The position numbers and the translations under genes were made by a program. Positions 55,139 through 64,000 of a stretch of DNA of 64,000 nt are shown here, one piece after another. The notes under the pieces are model-generated. The model did not search any database. It worked only from the letters and a program-made list of their open reading frames with translations, and was not told the origin of the DNA. Position 1 is the stretch's first letter. Each line of letters starts with the position of its first letter. The stretch covers positions 62,001 to 126,000 of the forward strand of contig NZ_JAGMUK010000007.1 in the NCBI RefSeq assembly GCF_019049245.1. The letters run 5' to 3'. This stretch comes from Streptomyces sp. AC555_RSS877 (GTDB lineage: Bacteria; Actinomycetota; Actinomycetes; Streptomycetales; Streptomycetaceae).

Positions 55139-56908
55139 ATGGCCCCGGTCACGTCCCTCACCGCTTCCGTCAACCAGCGCCTCGCGTCCGCCCTCTCGGC
55201 TGCTCTGCCGGAGGCCGGCTCCGCCGACCCGCTGCTGCGCCGAAGCGACCGGGCGGACTTCCAGGCCAACGGGATCCTGGCCCTCGCGAAGAAGGCGAAG
55301 GCGAACCCGCGGGAGCTGGCGACGCAGGTCGTCTCCCAGGTGGTCACCGGTGACGTGATCAAGGACATCGAGGTCTCCGGCCCCGGCTTCCTGAACATCA
55401 CGCTCACGGACGGCGCGATCACCGAGAACCTGGCCGCGCGGCACGCGGATGCCGACCGCCTCGGGGTCCCCTTCGCCGAGAACCCGGGCACGACGGTCAT
55501 CGACTACGCCCAGCCGAACGTGGCGAAGGAGATGCACGTCGGCCACCTGCGTTCCGCGGTGATCGGCGACGCGGCGGTCAGCCTCCTGGAGTTCGCCGGC
55601 GAGACGGTGGTCCGCAGGCACCACATCGGCGACTGGGGCACGCAGTTCGGCATGCTCATCCAGTATCTGGACGAGCACCCGCACGAGCTGGACCACAAGG
55701 ACACCCAGGTGTCGGGCGAGGAGGCGATGTCGAACCTCGACCGCCTCTACAAGGCGGCTCGCAAGCACTTCGACTCCGACGAGGAGTTCAAGACCCGGGC
55801 CCGCCGCAGGGTGGTCGACCTCCAGGCCGGCGACCCGCACACGCTCGCCACCTGGCAGAAGTTCGTGGACGAGTCGAAGATCTACTTCTTCTCCGTCTTC
55901 GAGAAGCTGGACATGGAGGTCCGGGACCCGGACATCGTCGGCGAGTCCGGCTACAACGACATGCTCGCGGAGACCTGCCGCCTCCTGGAGGACTCAGGTG
56001 TGGCGGTCCGCTCCGAGGGCGCCCTCTGTGTCTTCTTCGACGACGTCCTGGGCCCGGACGGCAACCCGGTCCCGCTGATCGTCAAGAAGTCGGACGGCGG
56101 CTACGGCTACGCGGCGACCGACCTCTCGGCGATCCGCGACCGCGTCTTCAACCTGAAGGCGGACACGCTCGTCTACGTCGTCGACGCCCGCCAGTCCCTC
56201 CACTTCAAGATGGTCTTCGAGACCGCCCGGAGGGCCGGCTGGCTGGGCGAGGACGTCAAGGCGGTCCAGCTCGCCTTCGGCACGGTCCTCGGCAAGGACG
56301 GCAAGCCGTTCAAGACGCGTGAGGGCGAGACGGTGAAGCTGGTCGACCTCCTGGACGAGGCGGTCGAGCGGGCGACGGCCGTCGTCCGCGAGAAGGCCGA
56401 GAAGGTGGGCCTGAGCGAGCGGGAGATCGTCGAGAACGGCAGGTACGTCGGCATCGGCGCCGTGAAGTACGCGGACCTGTCCACCTCCGCCGTACGGGAC
56501 TACAAGTTCGACCTGGACCAGATGGTGTCGCTGAACGGCGACACGTCCGTGTACCTCCAGTACGCGTACGCCCGTATCCAGTCGATCCTCCGCAAGGCCG
56601 GCGAGGCCCGCCCCGCCGCGCACCCGGAGCTCGAACTGGCCCCGGCGGAGCGCGCACTGGGGCTGCACCTGGACCAGTTCGGCGAGACGGTCCTGGACGT
56701 GGCGGCGGCGTACGAGCCGCACAAGCTGGCCTCGTACCTGTACCAGCTGGCGTCGCTGCTGACGACGTTCTACGACCAGTGCCAGGTGCTGTCGGCCGAC
56801 AACGCCCCGGAGGTCGTCGAGAACCGCCTGCTCCTGGTGGACCTCACGGCCCGCACCCTCCACCAGGGCATGGCCCTCCTGGGCATCAGGACGCCCGAGC
56901 GCCTCTGA
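55139..56908 (+). CDS. argS: Arginyl-tRNA synthetase
   Basis: 589 aa. N-terminal Add-1 domain, HIGH-like H-V-G-H (residues 133-136, [20 protein letters not shown]), and the catalytic [13 protein letters not shown]. The KMSKS site is the degenerate K-x-F-K-T-R form ([13 protein letters not shown]) usual for ArgRS, and the C-terminal ALPHA-ABC domain ends in PERL. The ribosome-binding GAGGAG lies 15 bases from the ATG, farther than normal. Divergent from lysyl-tRNA synthetase. Confidence 0.96.
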   Translation: MAPVTSLTASVNQRLASALSAALPEAGSADPLLRRSDRADFQANGILALAKKAKANPRELATQVVSQVVTGDVIKDIEVSGPGFLNITLTDGAITENLAARHADADRLGVPFAENPGTTVIDYAQPNVAKEMHVGHLRSAVIGDAAVSLLEFAGETVVRRHHIGDWGTQFGMLIQYLDEHPHELDHKDTQVSGEEAMSNLDRLYKAARKHFDSDEEFKTRARRRVVDLQAGDPHTLATWQKFVDESKIYFFSVFEKLDMEVRDPDIVGESGYNDMLAETCRLLEDSGVAVRSEGALCVFFDDVLGPDGNPVPLIVKKSDGGYGYAATDLSAIRDRVFNLKADTLVYVVDARQSLHFKMVFETARRAGWLGEDVKAVQLAFGTVLGKDGKPFKTREGETVKLVDLLDEAVERATAVVREKAEKVGLSEREIVENGRYVGIGAVKYADLSTSAVRDYKFDLDQMVSLNGDTSVYLQYAYARIQSILRKAGEARPAAHPELELAPAERALGLHLDQFGETVLDVAAAYEPHKLASYLYQLASLLTTFYDQCQVLSADNAPEVVENRLLLVDLTARTLHQGMALLGIRTPERL

Positions 56909-56942
56909 CCTCCCGTCACCGGCGGACAGGCGGGGGCAGCCG

Positions 56943-56965
56943 CTGTCAGTGGCTGCCCCTACAGT
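56943..56965 (+). promoter_or_regulatory. PafBC / RecA-NDp-type promoter of the DUF4253 gene
   Basis: CTGTCAGTG (56943-56951), eight bases, TACAGT (56960-56965); ATG follows after 7 bases, implying a leaderless mRNA. The sequence from TGTCAGTGGCTGCC on is identical to the site at 1341. Confidence 0.65.
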
Positions 56966-56972
56966 CACCGGC

Positions 56973-57836
56973 ATGGCGACACTTCCCAACCCCCTGCCGC
57001 GACTTGCGACGCTCGGCCTGCGACTCCCGCCCGGAAGCCTGGTCGACGAGACGTCCGACGGCCCCTGGCACGAACCCCTGCTGTGGTACGCCGAGCAGCC
57101 CCCGTCCCCCGGCGACTGGGCGGCCCTGGCACCGCCCGCCGCCCGGCACGGGCTGCTTCCCGTACTCGTGGACACCTACGGCGCCGACGGCGGCGGCCCG
57201 GAGGGCTGGGCACTGGACCCCGAGCTGATGTCGTACCCCGGGGACCACGACGCCGAGGAGGTCCTGGCGGAGTTCTGGGAGGAACACACGGCGGACGATC
57301 AACCCCCGCCCGAAACCGAAGCGGCCGAAGCCACCGAAGCCACCGAGCAAGCCTCCCCCTCCCACGACGACCCGCTCGCCCCCTTCGGCCCGGCCTGGCC
57401 CGGCCTCGCCCCCGCGGGCCGGGAGGAAGCCGACCCGGACGTGCGGGCGGCCGAGGTCGCCGACTCGGTGCGCGGCGGCCGGGGCTCCGCGTTCCACCAC
57501 CCGCGGCTCGCCCTGGTCCCGGCCCGCCGCTCCGCCGACATACCGGCGGCGATCGGCTGGACCGGCCCGCTCAACCACGAGAACGACGTGGCGCGGCTCT
57601 GCGCGGTCCTGCGTTCCTGGGAGGACCGCTTCGGCATACGGGTCGTGGCGCTGACCTCCGACACGCTGGTCGTCTCCGTAGCCGCCCCGCCCAGCACTCC
57701 CGCCGAGGCCGAGGCGGTCGCCGCCGAGCACGTCGCCTTCTGCCCGGACACCCTCATGCAGGGCGACCTCGACGACCTGCGCACCTACGCGAAGGAGCTG
57801 ATCGGCGAACCCGCCTGGTCCTTCTGGTGGGACTGA
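56973..57836 (+). CDS. DUF4253-domain protein
   Basis: 287 aa. The C-terminal domain (LVPARRSADIPAAIGWTGPLNHENDVARLCAVLRSWEDRFGIRVVALTSDTLVVSVAAPP...EHVAFCPDTLMQG...YAKELIGEPAWSFWWD) is DUF4253, fused to a variable N-terminal half with an acidic Glu/Ala/Thr linker. Function unknown. No ribosome-binding site; preceded by a DNA-damage-type promoter. Confidence 0.85.
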   Translation: MATLPNPLPRLATLGLRLPPGSLVDETSDGPWHEPLLWYAEQPPSPGDWAALAPPAARHGLLPVLVDTYGADGGGPEGWALDPELMSYPGDHDAEEVLAEFWEEHTADDQPPPETEAAEATEATEQASPSHDDPLAPFGPAWPGLAPAGREEADPDVRAAEVADSVRGGRGSAFHHPRLALVPARRSADIPAAIGWTGPLNHENDVARLCAVLRSWEDRFGIRVVALTSDTLVVSVAAPPSTPAEAEAVAAEHVAFCPDTLMQGDLDDLRTYAKELIGEPAWSFWWD

Positions 57837-57849
57837 CCTGGCCCGCCTC

Positions 57850-58677
57850 TCACGGCAGCAGGGTCGCCCCCTCCGGAGCCACGATCCCGAACTCGTCCTC
57901 CAGAACCCGACGCGCCTGTGCCTCGTCCGTCAACTCCCGCTGCCTGACCGTGCCGTCGGCCTTCGTCTCGGTGAACACGCGGCCGACGAGGACGAAGTGC
58001 CGTCCGGGGGCGACCCGCTGCACGAAAAGGCGCTGGGTGAAGGGCGAGCGCGGGTTCGTCGCGATGTGCCAGTTGATGACCTCGAAGTCGGGCTTCTCGA
58101 ACGGCTCCAGGGTGAACGCGTACTGCGCCTCCCACTGGCCGCCCCCCTTCTCCGGCGCGTACGCCTCGAGCACCCACATCTGCGACGGCCCTCGATGCTC
58201 CGGCGCGTGCACCAGCCGGTGGCGCCGCTCCGCGTCCCGGAACTCGGTGTCGGCCACCAGCGGCACCGGCTCCAGCAACGACCCGAGGGCCCCGAAGCCG
58301 ACGTCGGCCAGATACGGCCCGGGTTCGCCCGGCACCTCGACGAGCAGGGCCATGTGCGTGCGCGGCCGGCTCTCGATGCGGTCCGCGCCCACGACGACGC
58401 GGGCGGTCAGCCGGGTCACGCCGAAGCCCAGCGCCTCCAGGACCAGCGAGAACAGCGAGTTGTGCTCGTAGCAGTAGCCGCCGCGCCGGCTGTCGACCAG
58501 CTTGGCCACGAGGTCGACGGGGTCCAGGGAGGGAGCCCGGCGGCGCAGGGCATCCAGGTTCTCGAAGGGGATGGCCCGCGTGTGCGCGAGATGCACGCCC
58601 TTCAGCGTCGCCACATCGGCCCGCCGCTCCCCTTCCCAGCCGATCCTCTCGAAGTACTTCTCCACGACATCCGACAT
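57850..58677 (-). CDS. Arylamine N-acetyltransferase
   Basis: 275 aa NAT with the catalytic triad Cys69 (RRGGYCYEHN), His108 (RPRTHMALLV) and Asp125 (PYLADVGFG). It transfers acetyl from acetyl-CoA to arylamines or hydrazines. ATG at 58677 (MSDVVEKYFERIGW) fits the family start; TATGGT seven bases upstream suggests leaderless transcription, and an ATG four codons earlier is possible. Confidence 0.93.
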   Translation of the reverse strand: MSDVVEKYFERIGWEGERRADVATLKGVHLAHTRAIPFENLDALRRRAPSLDPVDLVAKLVDSRRGGYCYEHNSLFSLVLEALGFGVTRLTARVVVGADRIESRPRTHMALLVEVPGEPGPYLADVGFGALGSLLEPVPLVADTEFRDAERRHRLVHAPEHRGPSQMWVLEAYAPEKGGGQWEAQYAFTLEPFEKPDFEVINWHIATNPRSPFTQRLFVQRVAPGRHFVLVGRVFTETKADGTVRQRELTDEAQARRVLEDEFGIVAPEGATLLP

Positions 58678-58711
58678 TGACCGCACCATAAGCAGACCAC
58701 CGGCACGGAAC

Positions 58712-59932
58712 TCAAAGAATTTCCGACCCCGCCTCGCGCAGCCCGGCTCCCAGCCGCCGCAGCCCCTCCCCGATCTCCTCCGGCGTCTGCGTCACGAAGC
58801 ACAGCCGCAGCGTCGACCGATCCGGCTCACCGGCATAGAAGGGCGCCCCCGGCACATAGGCGACGTCGTGCCGCACCACCCGCGCCAGCAGCTCGGTCGT
58901 GTCGTACGAAGCCGGCAGCCGGGCCCAGAGGAACATCCCGCCCTCCGGCCGGCTCCAGGCCGACCCCTCCGGCAGCGCGTCCCCGAGCCCCGCGAGCATG
59001 GCGTCCCGGCGTTCCCGGTACACCCCGGCGACCCGCCGGACATGCGCGTCCAGGTCCCGGTGAGCCACGTACCGTGCCGCGGCGAGCTGGTTGACGGTCG
59101 GCGTGTGCAGATCGGCGGCCTGCTTGGCGACCACGCACGCCCGCCGCAGCTCACCGGGGGCCCGCAGCCACCCCAGCCGCAGCCCCGGCGCCATCACCTT
59201 GGAGAAGGAGCCGAGCAGGACCGTACGGTCCTCCGCCCCCGGGTACGTGGCGATCCACGGCACCCGCTCGCCCTCGAACCGCAGCTCCCCGTACGGGTCG
59301 TCCTCGACGATCCACAGCCCCCGCCGGGCGGCCACGGCGGCGACCGCAGCCCGGCGCGCGGCCGGCAGCGTACGGCCCGTCGGGTTCTGGAACGTCGGCA
59401 CGGTGTACAGCAGCTGGGGCCGCTCCCGCACCACCAGCTCCTCCAGCGCCGCCGGGTCCAGCCCGTCCCCGTCCCCCGGCACGGCCAGCACCCGCGCCCC
59501 GGCGAAGCCGAAGGCCTGAAGTGCCGCCAGGTAACAGGGACTTTCGACGAGAACCGTGTCCCCGGGCTCCACCAGCGCGGTCGCGAGCAGGGACAGAGCC
59601 TGCTGCGACCCCGTGGTGACCAGGACGTCGTCGGCCTCGGTCGGCAGCCCCCGCACCGACATCCGTGCCGCCAGCGCGCCCCGCAGCCCCGGCTCGCCCT
59701 CGGTGGTGGAGTACTGCAACGCCCGCGCGGGCGCCTCCGCGAGGACGGCCCGGTACGCCTCCGCGATGCCTTCCGCGTCGAACAGCTCCGGCGCCGGCAG
59801 CCCGCCCGCGAAGTTGATCACCTCGGGGCGGGCGGTGACGGCGAGGATGTCCCGCACGGCCGAGCCGCCGACCGCCCGGGTCCGAGCGGCGAGCGGCGGC
59901 ACGGGCGCGGTTTCCACCTCGGTGACGGTCAT
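58712..59932 (-). CDS. PLP-dependent aminotransferase (class I/II, 2-aminoadipate type)
   Basis: 406 aa fold-type I aminotransferase. The PLP lysine is in LLGSFSKVMAPGLRLGW, with YSTTEGEPGLRGALA, VTTGSQQALSLLATALVEPGDTVLVESPCY and VPTFQNPTGRTL typical of LysN/2-aminoadipate aminotransferases. Substrate preference not certain; not a MocR regulator since no helix-turn-helix is present. GGAG precedes the ATG. Confidence 0.88.
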   Translation of the reverse strand: MTVTEVETAPVPPLAARTRAVGGSAVRDILAVTARPEVINFAGGLPAPELFDAEGIAEAYRAVLAEAPARALQYSTTEGEPGLRGALAARMSVRGLPTEADDVLVTTGSQQALSLLATALVEPGDTVLVESPCYLAALQAFGFAGARVLAVPGDGDGLDPAALEELVVRERPQLLYTVPTFQNPTGRTLPAARRAAVAAVAARRGLWIVEDDPYGELRFEGERVPWIATYPGAEDRTVLLGSFSKVMAPGLRLGWLRAPGELRRACVVAKQAADLHTPTVNQLAAARYVAHRDLDAHVRRVAGVYRERRDAMLAGLGDALPEGSAWSRPEGGMFLWARLPASYDTTELLARVVRHDVAYVPGAPFYAGEPDRSTLRLCFVTQTPEEIGEGLRRLGAGLREAGSEIL

Positions 59933-60046
59933 GGCGGCGACTCCTTCGACTACGGCGGACGAACGGCAACGCATGCCACGGCACCCTAGAGACATACATG
60001 CCGTCTACAAGCAGGTTTCCGCGATACGGACGGAACCAGCCCCCCG

Positions 60047-60949
60047 TCAGGCCTTCGTCCCCACCGCCGCGTACACGTTGATGTCCGCGTCCGTCACGTC
60101 GTTGATGTCGGCGTACCGCACCTTCTCGATGTCGTCGAGCCCCGCCAGGTACGACGCCTCCGGCTGCTCCGGCACCGGCGCCGCGCCGTCCGCCCGCCAC
60201 CGGTGGGCCGGTACGACACCCGGCTCGACCAGCTCCAGTGAACTCTCGGCGAAGAACCGCTCGACCTCACCCTTCGTCCGCAGCACGAAGGTGAACCCGC
60301 GCTCGGTGTACGTCCGTTGCACCGCCCGGATGTTCTCGGCGTTGAGGTCCTCGGTGAGATGGCTGAGGACCAGCCGGCTCCCGGAGGGCAGCGCGTCGAC
60401 GAGTCCGCGCACGATCGGGTACGCCTCCTCGTCCTCGACGAAGTGCAGGATCGCCACCAGGCACAGAGCGATCGGCTGGTCGAAGTCCAGCGTCTTCGCG
60501 GCCTGTTCGAGGATCTGCGCCGGGTCCTTGAAGTCGGCGTCGATGTAGTCCGTACGCCCGTCGGGCCCGCTCGTCAGCAGGGCACGCGCGTGCGCGAGCA
60601 CGACCGGATCGTTGTCGACGTACACGACCCGGGAGTCCGGCGCGGTGCGCTGGGCGATCTGATGGACGTTCTCCGCGGTGGGCAGGCCGGTGCCGATGTC
60701 GAGGAACTGCCGGATGCCGTCCTCCCCGGCGAGCGTGTTCACGGCCCGGCGCAGGAAGTCACGGTTGTGGCGCACGTCGAGGTAGCCGCGCGGGTTGGCG
60801 GCGAGCGCCGCGGCGGCCGCCTCACGGTCGACGGGGTAGTTGTCCTTGCCGCCGAGGAAGACGTCGTAGACACGGGCCGGGTGCGCCCTGGTGGTGTCGA
60901 TCCTCCTTCTCAGCTCGGCGGGATCCAGGCTGAGGGCGTCACCGGACAT
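60047..60949 (-). CDS. DUF574-type SAM-dependent methyltransferase
   Basis: 300 aa. The opening SLDPAELRRRIDTTRAHPARVYDVFLGGKDNYPVDREAA, with motif I FLDIGTGLPTAENVHQIAQ and VVYVDNDPVV, is the family called S-adenosyl methyltransferase (DUF574), greatly expanded in Streptomyces and of unknown substrate. GAGGAG precedes the ATG. Confidence 0.9.
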   Translation of the reverse strand: MSGDALSLDPAELRRRIDTTRAHPARVYDVFLGGKDNYPVDREAAAAALAANPRGYLDVRHNRDFLRRAVNTLAGEDGIRQFLDIGTGLPTAENVHQIAQRTAPDSRVVYVDNDPVVLAHARALLTSGPDGRTDYIDADFKDPAQILEQAAKTLDFDQPIALCLVAILHFVEDEEAYPIVRGLVDALPSGSRLVLSHLTEDLNAENIRAVQRTYTERGFTFVLRTKGEVERFFAESSLELVEPGVVPAHRWRADGAAPVPEQPEASYLAGLDDIEKVRYADINDVTDADINVYAAVGTKA

Positions 60950-61173
60950 CGGCGTCTCCTCGAAGAGTCGGCGGAAGAGAGTCAACAACCTAACTCCCGG
61001 CGGTACTTGATGGTGCCCGCCACCGCATTTCCCCGGTCCCCGCCCTACGGCGTCCCGCACGGCGTCCCACGATCACGACATCCCCGCAGGTCATCCGGCG
61101 TCCCATCGCCCCGGCGTCCCGAATCCCCCGCGAATCCTGGCCCCCGCGGCCGTCCACCCCGCACGCTGTCTCC

Positions 61174-61305
61174 ATGCCCGCCCGAATCCGCTGCCTCCTC
61201 GCCACCACCGCCCTCACGCTCCTCGCGCTCGTGCTGACGGGCTGCGAGGACGGAACGGGCGTACGCGACGAGGGCCCGTCCACCGCGTCCTCGACGACCC
61301 CCTGA
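61174..61305 (+). CDS. 43-aa lipoprotein
   Basis: Short lipoprotein precursor: M-P-A-R-I-R then a hydrophobic core (CLLATTALTLLALVLTGC) ending in lipobox L-T-G-C (Cys24), leaving a mature peptide of ~20 residues (CEDGTGVRDEGPSTASSTTP). High third-position GC supports it. No clear ribosome-binding site. Role unknown. Confidence 0.65.
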   Translation: MPARIRCLLATTALTLLALVLTGCEDGTGVRDEGPSTASSTTP

Positions 61306-61314
61306 ACAAACCGA

Positions 61315-61342
61315 GAGGCCGCCCGGACAGCCGGACGGCCTC
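61315..61342. terminator. Terminator between convergent genes
   Basis: GAGGCCG...CCGG/ACAG/CCGG...CGGCCTC forms a stem with one mismatch, just after the small lipoprotein gene and before the DUF805 gene's end. Confidence 0.75.
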
Positions 61343-61365
61343 GAAGCACAGCAGGTATCCCGACG

Positions 61366-61722
61366 TCAGACGAGAGCCGGCGCTTCCTTCGGGTTCGCGC
61401 CGAACTTGTTCGCTCCCGACTCGCCCTCGCTGCACAGGAAGACCAGCATCACGATGGCGCCGACGAGCGGGACGAGCCCGATGAGGACCCACCAGCCGGT
61501 GCGGCCGGTGTCGTGCAGACGGCGAACCGTGACCGCCAGGCTCGGCAGGAGGATCGCCAGGTAGAAGACGACCGCGATCAGCGGCTGCTTGGTGACGGCG
61601 GCGAGGATCGCCAGCACGATGTAGATGATCGCGACGAACAGCGTGTACATCCAGTATTCCTTGCGGCGCGCGCGCCCACTGAACACCGCGTACTTCTTCA
61701 GCGCCTCGATGAACCAGCTCAT
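61366..61722 (-). CDS. DUF805 membrane protein
   Basis: 118 aa. Begins MSWFIEALKKYAVFSGRARRKEYWMYTLF, the DUF805 signature, with three to four membrane helices and RRLHDTGRTGWWVLIGLVP. Function unknown. CCTGGGGGGAACGCA precedes the ATG. Confidence 0.9.
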   Translation of the reverse strand: MSWFIEALKKYAVFSGRARRKEYWMYTLFVAIIYIVLAILAAVTKQPLIAVVFYLAILLPSLAVTVRRLHDTGRTGWWVLIGLVPLVGAIVMLVFLCSEGESGANKFGANPKEAPALV

Positions 61723-62020
61723 TGCGTTCCCCCCAGGGATCGACGTAAGACCCCTCCGAACGGATCAGGCCAGGCGCAGAAGATAAGGACCCTGACGGGG
61801 ACTCGTCAATTCGTTACATCGCCCCAGTTCCTGTCCCCGTACTCGCCGAATCGCCCAACCCCCGACCGTCGTTTTCCGGACAGACCCACAGAAGATCACC
61901 CCAGGAACTCCGGAAAACCACCAGACCACCACAGGCCACCCCCCGGACGTTCCCCGGAACGAGTTCCAGCCGTAGCCGGACCGACTTCGAACCGTTGCGT
62001 CCCGGGGGCGCCCCAGGGCC
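61723..62020. other. 298-base gap between DUF805 start and hemB end
   Basis: No gene seen. It holds the DUF805 promoter region and the downstream side of hemB. The GC/AT content is more mixed than in genes; a GGGGCGCCCC-type palindrome near 62006-62015 next to the hemB stop may serve as terminator. Confidence 0.4.
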
Positions 62021-63013
62021 TCACAACAACCGCTGCGCGACCTCGGTCGCCCAGTACGTGAGGATGTTCTGCGCACCGGCTCGCTTGATCCCGGTCAGCG
62101 ACTCCAGGATGGCCCGGTCCCGCTCGATCCAGCCCTTCTCGGCGGCGGCCTCGATCATCGAGTACTCCCCGGAGATCTGGTACGCGGCCACAGGAACGTC
62201 CACGACGTCCGCCACCCGCGCCAGAATGTCCAGGTAGGGCCCGGCCGGCTTCACCATGACCATGTCGGCGCCCTCTTCGAGGTCGAGCGCCAACTCCCGC
62301 AGGGACTCCCGCGCATTCGCCGGATCCTGCTGATACGTCTTCCGGTCGCCCTTCAACGACGAGCCGACGGCCTCCCGGAAGGGCCCGTAAAAGGCGGACG
62401 CGTACTTCGCCGTGTACGCGAGGACGGCGACATCCTCCCGCCCGATCTGGTCCAGAGCGTCCCGGACGACCCCGATCTGCCCGTCCATCATGCCGCTGGG
62501 TCCCACCACATGGGCCCCGGCGTCGGCCTGGACCTGCGCCATCTCGGCGTACCGCTCAAGGGTGGCGTCGTTGTCGACCCGCCCCTCGGCGTCCAGCACC
62601 CCGCAATGCCCGTGGTCGGTGGTCTCGTCGAGACACAGGTCGGACATGACGAGCAGTTCGTCGCCCACCTCGGCCCGCACATCACGGATCGCGACCTGCA
62701 GAATCCCGTCCGGGTCGGTCCCCGGCGTACCCACCGCGTCCTTCTTCGACTCCTCCGGCACGCCGAACAGCATGATCCCGGAGATCCCCGCCGCGACCGC
62801 CTCCGCGGCGGCCTTCTTCAGCGTGTCCCGGGTGTGCTGCACCACGCCGGGCATCGCCGCGATCGGCACCGGCTCGGCAACGCCCTCGCGCACAAAGGCC
62901 GGAAGGATGAAATCTGCGGGATGCAGCCGGGTCTCGGCGACCATCCTCCGCATGACGGGGGTGGTCCGCAGCCGCCGAGGCCGCGTGCCGGGAAAGGATC
63001 CGTACGTCGTCAT
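62021..63013 (-). CDS. hemB: Delta-aminolevulinic acid dehydratase (porphobilinogen synthase)
   Basis: 330 aa TIM-barrel enzyme joining two 5-aminolevulinates into porphobilinogen. The metal-site loop reads [17 protein letters not shown] (Cys127, Asp129, Cys137), a mixed Cys/Asp variant. The catalytic lysines are in [14 protein letters not shown] and [18 protein letters not shown] six bases before the ATG and no ribosome-binding site suggest a leaderless transcript. Confidence 0.95.
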   Translation of the reverse strand: MTTYGSFPGTRPRRLRTTPVMRRMVAETRLHPADFILPAFVREGVAEPVPIAAMPGVVQHTRDTLKKAAAEAVAAGISGIMLFGVPEESKKDAVGTPGTDPDGILQVAIRDVRAEVGDELLVMSDLCLDETTDHGHCGVLDAEGRVDNDATLERYAEMAQVQADAGAHVVGPSGMMDGQIGVVRDALDQIGREDVAVLAYTAKYASAFYGPFREAVGSSLKGDRKTYQQDPANARESLRELALDLEEGADMVMVKPAGPYLDILARVADVVDVPVAAYQISGEYSMIEAAAEKGWIERDRAILESLTGIKRAGAQNILTYWATEVAQRLL

Positions 63014-63169
63014 ACACCAACGCTACGCCCGCCCCAGCACCCCCTTTGCCGACGCCTAGTCGGCTGTCCTCCCACCGGAGAAGGCGCGCAGCGCGCCCCT
63101 CCGGCACCACCCAGCGGCACGACGCGGCCGGGCGCACACCCCGGCAGCCGCGTACGGCGGCAAGGGGCC

Positions 63170-63269
63170 GTGTCGGGGGGTGCCCGCCCGCAGCGGTTGG
63201 CGCGTCAACACCGGCACCTCGATGGCCAACCGATTCCGCGCCGTTCCGAGGACGGACACCCCCCGACAC
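63170..63269. repeat. Nested inverted repeat in the hemB / flavoenzyme divergent region
   Basis: GTGTCGGGGGGTG (63170-63182) and its perfect complement CACCCCCCGACAC (63257-63269) flank an inner pair CGGTTGGC (63194-63201) / GCCAACCG (63225-63232). The 351-base gap 63014-63364 contains no gene otherwise; the ribosome-binding GGAGGA of the next gene lies at 63356-63361. Confidence 0.75.
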
Positions 63270-63364
63270 AGCCCCGGCCACCCCCACCACAAGGCGCACA
63301 GCATGCGCCCCGCACCCCACAGGTCCAAGCTGAAAGGACAAGCCTCCCACCCCCGGAGGACGAG

Positions 63365-64000
63365 ATGACGTCCACGCACCACCCCCACCCCACCCCCGAC
63401 CTCTTCGCCCTCTCCGACGTCAAGGGCCCGGTCCTGCGCCCCGGCGACGACGGCTACGCCGACGAGGTCACCGGCTTCAACCTGTCCGCCCTGCACACCC
63501 CCGACGTGGTCATCGGAGCAACCGGCGCCGACGACATAGTCGCGGCGATGCGCTGGGCCACCGCCACCAGCACCCCGGTGGCCGTCCAGGCCACCGGCCA
63601 CGGCGCCAACTTCCCCATAACCCACGGCCTGCTGATCACGACCACCCGCATGACGGACGTACAGATCGACCCGGCCACCCGCACTGCGACAGCCGCCGCA
63701 GGCGCGAAGTGGCGCCACGTCGTCGACGCCGCGGCCCCCCACGGCCTCGCCCCCCTGACCGGCACCTCCACGGACGCGGGCGTCGTCGGCTACACCCTCG
63801 GCGGCGGCCTCCCCGTCCTCGGCCGCACTTACGGCTACGCGGCCGACCTGGTCCACTCGTTCCAGGTCGTGACCCCCGACGGCGCCCTCCGCGAGGTGAA
63901 CCGGAGCACCGAACCCGAGCTCTTCTGGGCCCTGCGCGGCGGCAAGGGCAACGTAGGCATCGTCACGCAGCTGACCTTCGACCTGCTCCCCCTCGCCCGC
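63365..64000 (+). CDS. BBE-type FAD-linked oxidoreductase, cut by window end
   Basis: First 212 residues of a berberine-bridge-enzyme-like flavoprotein: PCMH FAD-binding domain with DVVIGATGADDIVAAMRWATATSTPVAVQATGHG, VGYTLGGGLPVLGRTYGYAADLVHSFQVVTPDG and ALRGGKGNVGIVTQLTFDLLPLA. The family is about 450-480 aa, so more than half is outside. Substrate unknown. GGAGGA lies 3 bases before the ATG. Confidence 0.88.
   Translation, partial: MTSTHHPHPTPDLFALSDVKGPVLRPGDDGYADEVTGFNLSALHTPDVVIGATGADDIVAAMRWATATSTPVAVQATGHGANFPITHGLLITTTRMTDVQIDPATRTATAAAGAKWRHVVDAAAPHGLAPLTGTSTDAGVVGYTLGGGLPVLGRTYGYAADLVHSFQVVTPDGALREVNRSTEPELFWALRGGKGNVGIVTQLTFDLLPLAR

Noticed and set aside
58712..59932. MocR/GntR regulator
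   Set aside because: The aminotransferase fold is complete, but there is no N-terminal GntR helix-turn-helix.

Overview
The window is about 64 kb of very GC-rich DNA (strong G/C bias at third codon positions, many GTG starts, many 4-base start/stop overlaps). It reads as Streptomyces, or a very close relative, chromosome. Supporting markers are the futalosine-type menaquinone genes, class I lysyl-tRNA synthetase, a DUF574-type methyltransferase, DUF2637 and DUF3558 proteins, DUF5994 and UdgX. I see no rRNA, tRNA, CRISPR array, transposase, integrase or large biosynthetic cluster.

Left part (1-33 kb) is mostly respiratory and cofactor genes. It contains mqnA (cut by the window edge), a cold-shock gene, a FAD dehydrogenase, a fadD/MaoC/TetR lipid locus with a deleted fabG remnant, UdgX, mqnE, an Lrp regulator, and the ubiX/ubiA/ubiD trio that finishes menaquinone. 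A PucR/deaminase/2OG-oxygenase nucleobase locus and an unusual two-gene P-loop ATPase plus membrane-anchored binding-protein unit follow. Next come the resA-ccdA-resB-resC cytochrome c maturation operon, a lipoprotein polysaccharide deacetylase and hemL. Menaquinone, cytochrome c and heme genes sit together, consistent with electron-transport assembly.

Middle part (33-51 kb) is more accessory. It holds ArsR, a DUF5994/small-protein/GNAT operon, a two-component system, a CE1759/CE1758-type FMN reductase and luciferase-like monooxygenase pair, an AraC regulator, DoxX, a QorR-like HxlR/oxidoreductase pair, a YnfA-type protein, a short-chain dehydrogenase with a 40-aa membrane partner, a tyrosine phosphatase-acetyltransferase fusion, RtcB, two DUF3558 lipoproteins and argG.

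Right part (51-64 kb) returns to core genes: a DUF2637 protein, lysyl- and arginyl-tRNA synthetases, DUF4253, arylamine N-acetyltransferase, an aminotransferase, a DUF574 methyltransferase, DUF805, hemB, and a BBE-type flavoenzyme cut by the window end.

Most notable observations: three leaderless genes carry an exact match to the actinobacterial PafBC/RecA-independent DNA-damage promoter pattern; a fabG4-like gene has collapsed to a 40-codon stub that keeps both ends and its coupling to maoC; the MaoC protein has a ten-copy heptad linker; and the ATPase/binding-protein pair looks like an uncharacterised transmembrane sensor-NTPase system. All functions are from reading the sequence; no database search was run.
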